Assembly (NCBI GenBank): GCA_050331295.1
Contig: JBHJGZ010000006.1
Span: 310,001-374,000 of the forward strand
DNA: 64,000 bases
Origin: Kuafuiihalomonas sp050331295
GTDB lineage: Bacteria; Myxococcota; Kuafuiibacteriia; Kuafuiibacteriales; Kuafuiibacteriaceae
Direction: 5' to 3'
The position numbers were made by a program, and so were the translations under genes. Shown here piece after piece: positions 26,596-33,823 of the stretch (positions within the stretch are counted from its first letter, which is position 1; each line of letters begins with the position of its first letter). The notes under the pieces are model-generated. The model worked only from the letters and a program-made list of their open reading frames with translations. It searched no databases and was not told the origin of the DNA.

Positions 26596-27602
26596 GTGAG
26601 CAGACCGCTTCGCACGATCATCTGCACGTCCATCAGCATACCCAGCGCCGCATCGTGAAGCCCCGAAGCGTGCTGTCGAAGGCAAAAGGACCGACCATCT
26701 CGGGCCGTGACCACCATGCCCCCCTGAGACCCACGCAGACCATGAAGGGGATCGTCGGGCCCCAACGCCTGCGGCTGGACCTGAGCCTTGATGTTTCCGA
26801 GCTGGTCCTTTTGCACGTCGGCAACGATCCGGTACTGAAGCCCTGCTTCCTCCGATGCGCGGAGCTTCGCGTCTTTTACGTCGTCGCATCCGCTTCGCAC
26901 CACGTCGACCACCCGCACCGAGCCGCCCATCCAGACGTTGGCCAGCAAGGCGGCTTTCGCGGCGGCATCCCAGCCATCGAGGTCCAGAACCGAGTCCGCT
27001 TCGGCGATTCCGCGAGCCTGGGCCCGAGCCAACCCGCGGGCCCGGCTGCCCCCCTGTGAGACCGACTCCAGGACCATGGACGAGGTGGCATTCAAGATGC
27101 CGCGGACGCGACACACGTCGAGCCCGGGCGTGTTTTCCAACCATGCGAAGACCGGAAGTCCATCCAGTACCGTGGCTTCGAAGCGCACCTGAACGCCGCT
27201 CTCTCGGGCCCGAGCCTTCAAGTCTCGTCCGGCCAGAGCGATGGGTGCCTTGTTCGAGGTCACCACGTGGATCCGCCGTCCGAGGGCGGCCCGCATGAAG
27301 GTGACGGCAGGCTCACCGGAGCGGATGTTTTGGGGGATGCACTCCAGCAACAGGTCCGGGGAGACCGCCTCCAGGACGGCCTCGAAATCCGAAGGCACCG
27401 ACGCCATGTTGTCGGTCTCGACCGCCAACAGCGCTTCACCGGGGTCCAGGCCGTCTTCGTCCAGCAGTCCCCCATGATGAGCGGTCACCACCCCGACCAG
27501 CTGAATCGCATCCATGGGGTCGTCCCGAAGGGCGCGGAGCACCGCGCGCCCCAAGGAACCCGCTCCGACCAAGAGGGTTTTCAGCGGAGCCTGCTCGGGC
27601 AC
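26586..27602 (-). CDS. Homoserine dehydrogenase-like NAD(P) oxidoreductase, no ACT domain
   Basis: 338 residues. The Rossmann motif is VGAGSLGRAV at the N-terminus. VVTSNKAPIAL near 125 holds the nucleotide-domain Lys, and ILNATSS near 175 replaces the usual NGTTN. The signature GIAEADSVLDLDGWDAAAK near 212 matches the homoserine dehydrogenase pattern with the catalytic Lys, except that Pro is replaced by Ser. There is no C-terminal ACT domain, so no threonine feedback is expected. Biosynthetic homoserine dehydrogenase is the best guess; a paralogue acting on another substrate is possible. GTG 27602 was chosen for the GAGG 7 nt upstream. Its 3' end overlaps the convergent dioxygenase gene by 10 bp. 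Confidence 0.75.
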   Translation of the reverse strand: MPEQAPLKTLLVGAGSLGRAVLRALRDDPMDAIQLVGVVTAHHGGLLDEDGLDPGEALLAVETDNMASVPSDFEAVLEAVSPDLLLECIPQNIRSGEPAVTFMRAALGRRIHVVTSNKAPIALAGRDLKARARESGVQVRFEATVLDGLPVFAWLENTPGLDVCRVRGILNATSSMVLESVSQGGSRARGLARAQARGIAEADSVLDLDGWDAAAKAALLANVWMGGSVRVVDVVRSGCDDVKDAKLRASEEAGLQYRIVADVQKDQLGNIKAQVQPQALGPDDPLHGLRGSQGGMVVTARDGRSFCLRQHASGLHDAALGMLMDVQMIVRSGLLTQD

Positions 27603-27654
27603 TCCTGCGCCTCTACCCAACTCCGGTCTCAGCCGCAAAGTTCTTGAACCACGG

Positions 27655-27867
27655 TCAGGATGAGGGGTGCGAAAACAGGTCCAGCTGCGACGCATCGAAC
27701 AGGCGAAGCTGGTGGGGCAAATGATCGGCATGCGCCTCCAGCACCCGGTCCACCCCCTCGCGAATGTAGGCCGCCACCGTCACCCCCGTCCGTTCGGAGA
27801 GGGCTTTGAGCAGCCGGTCTTGCTCTGACTCGAGATAGACGGTCGTCGTCACCTTCCGGCGGGCCAT
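27655..27867 (-). CDS. Ribbon-helix-helix DNA-binding protein
   Basis: 70 residues. The N-terminus MARRKVTTTVYLESEQDRLLKAL followed by SERTGVTVAAYIREGVDRVL is the beta strand plus two helices of an Arc/CopG-type ribbon-helix-helix, which binds DNA as a dimer through the TTTVYL strand. The C-terminal tail is His/Asp/Leu-rich (LPHQLRLFDASQLDLF). It lies 52 bp upstream of the homoserine-dehydrogenase-like gene on the same strand and 29 bp from the divergent lipoprotein gene, so it may regulate either. No toxin partner is seen. The frame is open to 28041, but that upstream part overlaps the lipoprotein gene. Confidence 0.85.
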   Translation of the reverse strand: MARRKVTTTVYLESEQDRLLKALSERTGVTVAAYIREGVDRVLEAHADHLPHQLRLFDASQLDLFSHPSS

Positions 27868-27896
27868 GTTTCCGGCTAGCTTTGCCCAGTACGCCC

Positions 27897-28517
27897 ATGA
27901 AGTCGAACCGCCTGCTCGCTCCGCTCGTCTTGTCCCTCGCCGCCGGGTGCGGCGGCGCCCAACAAACCGACGCCGAGACCCCTCCCCCCGCGGGCGCTCA
28001 GGCGGAGAAGGCTCCAAGACCCGGCGGCTCGGAGCCGGCACGAGGCGATGTCCGGACCTCCGACGTCGATGAAGACGGCCAGCCGGAAGTCACCAAGTAC
28101 TATGAGAAGATCGACGATCCCGAGCGGAAGGGGCAGCGAAAATCGGTGCTGGTTCGGCAGGAGCTCGATTTGACCTGGGATGGCCGTCCTGACATCTGGC
28201 GGTACTTTGCGCCGGACGGGAAGGTTACCAAGGAAGAGTGGGACCTCGACTACGACGGCAACGTGGACGAGACCCGCTATTTCGAGTCGGGGGTCATCGT
28301 CCGCTCCGAGCGGGACCACGACAACGACGGTCGCATCGACGTCGTGCGTTACTATAGCGATGGCAAGTTGGAGCGTAAGGAGACCGACAGCAACGGAGAC
28401 GGCAACGCAGACCGCTGGGAGTACTTCGAAGGCCAGGTGCTCGACCGCATCGGGGTCGACAAGGACCACGACGGGACCGTGGACACGTGGGCGAAGGCCG
28501 CGACGCAGCGAAGCTGA
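27897..28517 (+). CDS. Lipoprotein with tandem 24-residue Ca-binding repeats
   Basis: About 206 residues. The lipoprotein signal ends in the lipobox LAAGC. After a Pro/Ala-rich linker come at least five near-regular repeats of 24-25 residues, each opening with a D-x-D/N-x-D-G-x-x-D calcium-binding loop (DLDYDGNVD, DHDNDGRID, DSNGDGNAD, DKDHDGTVD) and continuing with a Y-F/Y...G strand. This is the pattern of EF-hand-like or thrombospondin-3-like loops alternating with strands, so an envelope Ca-stabilised solenoid is likely. The function is unknown. ATG 27897 was chosen because the signal peptide starts there. Confidence 0.8.
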   Translation: MKSNRLLAPLVLSLAAGCGGAQQTDAETPPPAGAQAEKAPRPGGSEPARGDVRTSDVDEDGQPEVTKYYEKIDDPERKGQRKSVLVRQELDLTWDGRPDIWRYFAPDGKVTKEEWDLDYDGNVDETRYFESGVIVRSERDHDNDGRIDVVRYYSDGKLERKETDSNGDGNADRWEYFEGQVLDRIGVDKDHDGTVDTWAKAATQRS

Positions 28518-28523
28518 GCACCG

Positions 28524-29486
28524 CTACGGTAGCGTTCCCCAACGCCCGTCGAGCCAAGGCTCCGGGTCCACATACATGCCGCGCGCTTCCGAGGATTGCT
28601 CTCGCATACACCGCACCGCCAAACCGAAGTGAAGATGAGGCCCTGTGACCCGTCCACTCTTCCCCACGTCTCCGATGATCTGACCGGCGCGAATCGTTTC
28701 ACCCGGCCGGACGCGCCGCCGCGCCAGATGGAAGTACGCAGTGAAAAGGCCCGCTCCGTGGTCGATGAACACGGTCCGGCCGGCGGCCCATCGGTCCTCC
28801 GACATGGCTACCCGTCCCGGCAAGGCGGCCTTCACCGGAGTCCCGATGGGTGCGCCGATGTCGAGCCCATAGTGCACGCTTTGGACCGTCTGATTGAATC
28901 GGCGTTCGGTGCCGTATCGACCGGTCACCCGTCCCGGCGCCGGACGCACGAACGCTCCCTCGGCGAGGGGCGTCGTCGGGGGCCGACTCCACATCCGTCT
29001 CATCCGGGTCGCCTCGGCCTTCAGGCGCGCCACCAGCGCCGGACTCTTCTCCTCGTTGGTGAACCGAGGCGCGACACGGAGACGGGTGACGTCGACGGTC
29101 CGCGGCTCGAGTTCGATGCGAACGGGAATCGGCGTTTCTAGGCTCGGGGTTCGAACCTGGAGGGTGTGTGGCCCGGCCGAAGCGTCGGCCGGCACCGCGA
29201 TCGCCCCGTGCCACGCCGAAGGGTGGCCTGCCGTTGGAGCCAAGACGTAACGACACCCGAATGCTCGCACCTCACCCAGGCCACCTCGGTCTCGGGCGCC
29301 CGCGGAGTCGAAGCGGTCTTCGGGGGGGAGGGAGACCTCGAGGAGGGCCAGGTCCCCGAGGCGAGGCCGGTCGGGTCGGACGCGCAGGTGGACCGGCGGA
29401 GGGTCGACGGGCACGGCATCGGCGGTGCTCCACCACGCCAAGACGAGCGCCGCCCCGAGGCCGCGAACCGGGTCACACCCGAGCAT
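28524..29486 (-). CDS. M23-family metallopeptidase (LytM domain)
   Basis: 320 residues. A hydrophobic N-terminus (GLGAALVLAWWSTADA) suggests export. The middle region is Ig-like beta, and the C-terminal ~130 residues are a LytM domain with HYGLDIGAPIGTPV near 206 (His and Asp zinc ligands) and GPHLHFGL near 287 (H-x-H). All catalytic ligands are present, so it should cut peptidoglycan cross-bridges. Its ATG overlaps the last 14 nt of metF, so translation is probably coupled, although the functions look unrelated. It converges with the Ca-repeat lipoprotein gene. Confidence 0.88.
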   Translation of the reverse strand: MLGCDPVRGLGAALVLAWWSTADAVPVDPPPVHLRVRPDRPRLGDLALLEVSLPPEDRFDSAGARDRGGLGEVRAFGCRYVLAPTAGHPSAWHGAIAVPADASAGPHTLQVRTPSLETPIPVRIELEPRTVDVTRLRVAPRFTNEEKSPALVARLKAEATRMRRMWSRPPTTPLAEGAFVRPAPGRVTGRYGTERRFNQTVQSVHYGLDIGAPIGTPVKAALPGRVAMSEDRWAAGRTVFIDHGAGLFTAYFHLARRRVRPGETIRAGQIIGDVGKSGRVTGPHLHFGLAVRCMREQSSEARGMYVDPEPWLDGRWGTLP

Positions 29487-30348
29487 TCATCCGAATGGCG
29501 GTCAGGATCTCACGGGTCGCGGTGCTCTTGTTGAGCGTATAGAAGTGAATGCCAGGGGCGCCCCCCTGAATCAGCCCCAGAGCCTGAATCGTGGCGTGGG
29601 CGATTCCCAGCTCCATGACTCGTTCCGGCTGGTCGGCCCGCTTCTCGAGCTCCCGCAGGAACAACTCTGGAATCGAGGCGCCGCACATCTTCGTGAAGCG
29701 CTTGATCTGCTCGACGTTCGTCACCGGCATGATCCCAGGAATGATGGGAACCTGGATGCCCGCTGCCCGGGCCCGGTCGACGAAATCGAAGTACAGCCGG
29801 TTGTCGAAGAAGAGCTGGGTCACCAGGAAATCGACCCCTGCATCAACCTTGGCCTTCAGGTTGTGCAAATCTTGATAAGGAGACGCGCACTCGGTGTGCC
29901 CCTCAGGGTAGCAGGCGCCTCCGAGGCAGAAGCCGAAATTGCCCCGTACGAAAGCGGTCAGCTCGGACGCGTATCGAAAGCCGCCCGGCACCGGCTTGAA
30001 GCCGTCCTCGCCCTTGGGCGGGTCTCCTCTCAGGGGCAGCACGTTCTGAACGCCACCATCCTCGAGTTCCTGCAGCACGCCTCGGATCTCCTCTTGGTCC
30101 GCGCCCACACAAGTGAGGTGCGCCATGGGCTCGATCCCGAGCTCGCCCTTGATGCGGCGCGTGAGGTCGACGGTCTTTGCTCGGGTCGAACCTCCCGCAC
30201 CGTAGGTCACCGACACGAAGGTAGGCTTCAAGTCGCGGAGCTCGAAGAGGGTCTTCCAGAGCTTCTGCTCGGCTTCCTCGGTCTTCGGCGGAAAGAACTC
30301 GAATGAGAACACAGGAAAACCCGAGTCCAGGGCATCAGTAATCCGCAT
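29473..30348 (-). CDS. metF: 5,10-methylenetetrahydrofolate reductase
   Basis: FAD enzyme that reduces methylene-THF to methyl-THF for methionine synthesis. About 291 residues, normal for MetF. Conserved stretches include FSFEFFPPKTEEAE near residue 13 (catalytic Glu), VSVTYGAGGS, HLTCVGADQEEI near 90, LPLRGDPP, and FLVTQLFFD near 190. ATG 30348 has GAGGG 7 nt upstream. The gene is divergent from msrB with about 120 bp between and is followed by the M23 peptidase gene with overlapping ends. Confidence 0.95.
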   Translation of the reverse strand: MRITDALDSGFPVFSFEFFPPKTEEAEQKLWKTLFELRDLKPTFVSVTYGAGGSTRAKTVDLTRRIKGELGIEPMAHLTCVGADQEEIRGVLQELEDGGVQNVLPLRGDPPKGEDGFKPVPGGFRYASELTAFVRGNFGFCLGGACYPEGHTECASPYQDLHNLKAKVDAGVDFLVTQLFFDNRLYFDFVDRARAAGIQVPIIPGIMPVTNVEQIKRFTKMCGASIPELFLRELEKRADQPERVMELGIAHATIQALGLIQGGAPGIHFYTLNKSTATREILTAIRMNARV

Positions 30349-30467
30349 GTCCGGACCCTCGGAAGTTGCCGTCGACTCGTCAAGCAAACCCACCCCCGTC
30401 GGCCGCGAGCGGTCCACGACGTCGATTTCTTGTGAAACCCCGGCCGTCCGGAGGCATCGTGGGAGGC

Positions 30468-30884
30468 ATGGCCGAACCCAAGGTTCAAAAGACGGACGAG
30501 GAGTGGCGCCGCGAGCTTTCCCCGGAGGCTTACCGCATCCTGCGTCAACACGGCACCGAGCCGGCGTTCACCGGCGCCTACTGGGACTCGAAGGAATCGG
30601 GTCTCTACCGGTGCGTCGGGTGTCACAGCCCTCTGTTCCGTTCCGACACCAAGTTCGACTCCGGTACCGGTTGGCCGAGCTACACGGCACCCATCCATGA
30701 AAACGCAGTCACGACCGTGGAGGACCGTTCCTACGGGATGGTCCGGACCGAAGTCCTTTGCGCGACCTGCGGTGGTCACTTGGGCCATGTCTTCCCAGAC
30801 GGCCCGGGGCCAACCGGCCAGCGCTACTGCATGAACAGCGCGGCCCTCGACTTCGAGCGGTCCGACGACTCGACCTCCACCTGA
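30468..30884 (+). CDS. msrB: Peptide-methionine (R)-S-oxide reductase
   Basis: Reduces R-methionine sulfoxide in damaged proteins. 138 residues, a single MsrB domain. Two zinc-binding CxxC pairs are present (CVGC near 47, CATC near 97), together with the FDSGTGWPSY substrate loop and the catalytic Cys in RYCMNS near 120. A Ser or Thr takes the place of the usual resolving Cys, so regeneration probably follows another route. No signal peptide is seen, so it should be cytoplasmic. GGGAGG lies immediately before the ATG. Confidence 0.95.
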   Translation: MAEPKVQKTDEEWRRELSPEAYRILRQHGTEPAFTGAYWDSKESGLYRCVGCHSPLFRSDTKFDSGTGWPSYTAPIHENAVTTVEDRSYGMVRTEVLCATCGGHLGHVFPDGPGPTGQRYCMNSAALDFERSDDSTST

Positions 30885-30953
30885 GAAAGGGCTCCTCACC
30901 CCGGACCGGTTTGACCGCTGGCTCAACACGTCGATCTCGGCGAGAGTACGAAG

Positions 30954-32276
30954 ATGGTCGAGGTCCCGGCCCGACTGGAGCGGGCGACCATCTTTGCCGA
31001 TTCTCTTCGCCTCGAGTACGCATGCGCGGTTCCCGAGTCCGGCACGTTTTCGGCTCGAGTGCCGCCCCAGATTCATCCGCCCAGTCTCCGCGTGGAGCCG
31101 GGCCCAGTGGAACAGGTCTGGGTGACGGGAGCGCGCGCGTCTGAACCCTCCGGGCAGCGGTCCACGTCTTCGCGACGTTCTCCCCAGCGATTTCGTCAAC
31201 GGTTTCTCGAACGTCTGACCCCGAGCGCGCGTCAGACCGGTCGCCTGTCGAACCCGGAAGGCGTGCTGGCATGGCTCGAAGCGCGGCGAAGCCGGCTGGA
31301 CGCGCCCCCGCCCCCGACACCACCGGCCCAGGTGTGGATCAAGGGCGCGCCGCCAAACACCGAGCTCCGCCTTCACTTCTCCGCGGGGTGGGCTACCTGG
31401 AGGCCCGAGCACATCCTTCGACGTCGGACCGGAAGGTGGTGGCTGGAAACCTACGCCCAGCTCTGGTTCGACGAGGGACTCCGCCTCGATGGGGCGGAGC
31501 TGGAACTTTCGCCGAAAGCGGCGCAGGGATTGGTGCTTCCGGACCGTCCTTCTCGCATCGGCCAAGACCGAGACCTCGGTCCGTTCGTTCGAAGCGAACG
31601 TGAGAACCTGCTCGCCCTCACCGCCCGCCGTGGCGAAGCCGACCTGCTGAGCGATCCACGGCTTCACGGCCCTCTGCTCAGCGACACCTTCGATGGTCGT
31701 CCGGTGACGGCCCGCTTCGGCCAGATTCCCGATCCTCGTCGGGCCCTCATCCATCGCTTCGAGCTTCGAGGTCCGCCGGGCATACGGGTGATCTGCGGTC
31801 AGCCGTGGCGAGTCTGGACCGGCCACCAACCCGCCGCATTCCCCCTGCCTCGGGGTCAACTCGACGTGCAATCTGAATTGCACCATCGCCACGAGTTTCT
31901 GGCGGTGTGGGCGCCGGACCAGATCCGCACCATGCTGCTCGAACCAGAGCCTCACATTCACGTGGAGCGTCGCGCCGAAACCCGGATCGATAGAGGGATG
32001 ACGGAGCATGCCATCACGTTCGACATCCACAACACCGGGCCTCAGGACCTCGAGGTGCTGCTGGACGAGCCATTGCCTTCGTCGGCCGACCCTCAGTTGA
32101 AAGTGGATGTTCTCGTGGTGGAGCCGCCGTTCACGGACTGGAACGATCGCCTCGAAGCTACGACGTCGTGGACCGTCTACGTGCCGGCCGGACGCCGGCG
32201 CATGGCAGAAATCCAGTATCGGATCACGGTCCCGCCTCATCACTATCCGGTCACGGTCCCGGAGGGTCTTCCGTGA
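30954..32276 (+). CDS. MuiA-like protein, DUF4140/DUF4139 type (first of tandem pair)
   Basis: 440 residues. The N-terminal ~60 residues (ARLERATIFADSLRLEY, then SLRVEPGPVEQVWVTG) match the DUF4140-like beta domain that opens mucoidy-inhibitor-A-type proteins. A helical, Arg-rich segment follows. The C-terminal half has the DUF4139-like beta sandwich, with WATWRPEH and a final WTVYVPAGRRRMAEIQYRITVP. Family members are usually around 500 residues. There is no signal peptide. The function of the family is unknown. The stop TGA overlaps the start of the next gene (TGATG), and GGAGGG sits before that junction, so the two are translationally coupled. Confidence 0.65.
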   Translation: MVEVPARLERATIFADSLRLEYACAVPESGTFSARVPPQIHPPSLRVEPGPVEQVWVTGARASEPSGQRSTSSRRSPQRFRQRFLERLTPSARQTGRLSNPEGVLAWLEARRSRLDAPPPPTPPAQVWIKGAPPNTELRLHFSAGWATWRPEHILRRRTGRWWLETYAQLWFDEGLRLDGAELELSPKAAQGLVLPDRPSRIGQDRDLGPFVRSERENLLALTARRGEADLLSDPRLHGPLLSDTFDGRPVTARFGQIPDPRRALIHRFELRGPPGIRVICGQPWRVWTGHQPAAFPLPRGQLDVQSELHHRHEFLAVWAPDQIRTMLLEPEPHIHVERRAETRIDRGMTEHAITFDIHNTGPQDLEVLLDEPLPSSADPQLKVDVLVVEPPFTDWNDRLEATTSWTVYVPAGRRRMAEIQYRITVPPHHYPVTVPEGLP

Positions 32277-33406
32277 TGCTGGAGCTGGAGGAGGTACGTT
32301 TCGCGAGCGAGGGTGCATACATCATACGAAGACTCCGCTTGGATGAGGATGGGACGGCGGTCCTCGATGTTCCCCCCGATCCGGCCTCTCTGTTCCAGCC
32401 GGTGCGAATCCTCGACGGAGCCGGAGAGTGCCTGGGTCCAGAGCTCCCGATCCACCGCCAACACAATGAAGGTCTGCGCCGGGATCTCGAACGACTGATG
32501 AAAGTTGCATTGCCCAAGCTCCGGCGAAGCTGGTTAGACGTCGGTTCAGAGTGGATGAAGGCCCTCTTGCGGTTTCACGAGGCTCTGGATCGGGAAGAAC
32601 GCCCTCAGATCCGCGGCGGACCTCCAGCGGGCTGGGTGGAGTTTGGATATCTCGAGCGGCGCGCCTCCGTTTCGAGGAGCTTCGTGGCTCGGATCGAGAA
32701 TCAGACGTTGACCTGGGAGGAGTTCGTCGTGCTCCGCCAGTGGTCGGAGCTCCCCTGGAAATGCCGGCATGTTGGATGGTGCTTGGGTGACCTCCAAGTC
32801 CCCACCCGTGGGGCAGTGGTGCTCGCGTCCCAAGCCGAGCGCAGCTCCGGTCACCGGCGGTGGCGACCAGCTAGTGGAACCACCCGCAGCGTCCCGTCCG
32901 GTCGGTCGGAGGATCTTCGCCTCGAAAGCGAAGCACCGGCGTTCCTGCTCCAGCATCGAACCACCTGCGAGGGAGACATTCGAATCGAATGGTCGGCCGA
33001 AGTGGGACATCATCCGGTCGAGGTGTTTCGTCCTCGACTCGCGGTGATGCCCACGGGGGTCGAGGTCCGGGTGCACCGCAACGATCGGGTCCTCGGAACC
33101 ACCATCACTCGGCCGGATGGGGCGCTTCCGGTGGGATGGGTCGAAGATGTCCGGGTGGAGCACCAAAATTACGTAGCCGCCAACGGCTCCAGCACCACCA
33201 CGGTGATGGCTCAAAACGACGGTGAGCATCCGCATCGGTTCGTGTGGATGGTACAGGTTCCGGTGGACGAACCGCGCCGGATCCTCCACCTGGATCCGAA
33301 CGCCGAGTTGACCCATGATGGTTGGGCTCAGATACCGATGGATGTGCCCGCCCACGGGCGGGCCACCACCGAACTGACCCTGGAAGCCCGGGCTCGCGGT
33401 GGATGA
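32276..33406 (+). CDS. MuiA-like protein, DUF4139 type (second of tandem pair)
   Basis: About 376 residues with the same architecture as the preceding gene: an N-terminal strand domain (VRFASEGAYIIRRLRLDED), a helical middle, WSAEVGHH in the beta half and a C-terminal sandwich ending WMVQVPVDEPRRILHL and ATTELTLEAR. It is diverged from its neighbour rather than a copy. Translation may begin at ATG 32276 or at the GTG just before it; both follow GGAGGG at 32261. Its own stop overlaps the J-domain gene by 4 nt (ATGA). The function is unknown; the tight coupling suggests a complex of the two proteins. Confidence 0.65.
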   Translation: MLELEEVRFASEGAYIIRRLRLDEDGTAVLDVPPDPASLFQPVRILDGAGECLGPELPIHRQHNEGLRRDLERLMKVALPKLRRSWLDVGSEWMKALLRFHEALDREERPQIRGGPPAGWVEFGYLERRASVSRSFVARIENQTLTWEEFVVLRQWSELPWKCRHVGWCLGDLQVPTRGAVVLASQAERSSGHRRWRPASGTTRSVPSGRSEDLRLESEAPAFLLQHRTTCEGDIRIEWSAEVGHHPVEVFRPRLAVMPTGVEVRVHRNDRVLGTTITRPDGALPVGWVEDVRVEHQNYVAANGSSTTTVMAQNDGEHPHRFVWMVQVPVDEPRRILHLDPNAELTHDGWAQIPMDVPAHGRATTELTLEARARGG

Positions 33407-33711
33407 CCCGCGCAACGGAGAGGGAATCGTTGAACGCCTACCGAGTCCTTGGCCTTCACGATGGCGCCTCGATTGAGGCGGTACGAAGTGCGTACCGCGC
33501 CCTGGCGCGCCGCCATCACCCGGATGCGGTGGGCGGCTGCCACGAAACGTTCCTCTTGGTGCAAGCCGCCTATCGCGTGCTCACCGATCCCGACGAAAGA
33601 ACCCGTCATGCCCTCGATCCGGATGCCACCCTGAAAAACTCCCTCGCCGCGGAGCAGCGCCGGGCCCAGCTCTCTCGTCGTCGCTCCCGGCTTCGCCGCC
33701 TTTACGACTGA
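33403..33711 (+). CDS. Small J-domain protein
   Basis: About 102 residues. A J domain covers residues ~10-70: AYRVLGLHDGASIEAVRSAYR, then ALARRHHPDAV with the HPD tripeptide that stimulates DnaK ATPase, and FLLVQAAYRVLTDPDER. There are no Gly/Phe, zinc-finger or substrate domains, so it is a type III-like co-chaperone. The basic Arg-rich tail may target it to a partner. It overlaps the second MuiA-like gene by ATGA, implying that Hsp70 is recruited to that protein pair. The frame is open to 33322, but that part overlaps the previous gene. Confidence 0.88.
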   Translation: MTRATERESLNAYRVLGLHDGASIEAVRSAYRALARRHHPDAVGGCHETFLLVQAAYRVLTDPDERTRHALDPDATLKNSLAAEQRRAQLSRRRSRLRRLYD

Positions 33712-33823
33712 GCACGGACCCCGCCATCGCGGCAAAGGGTAAGGTCGGCGCTTGCCAGCTCGGTCACGTCGAACCGTCCTTGCGCCGCTCGGTCGGGTCT
33801 CGCATAGGGCGAGCGGCGATTTC

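Noticed and set aside
32273..32280. Possible frameshift joining the two MuiA-like genes
   Set aside because: Each protein has its own N- and C-terminal domains, and a strong GGAGGG ribosome site precedes the TGATG junction.
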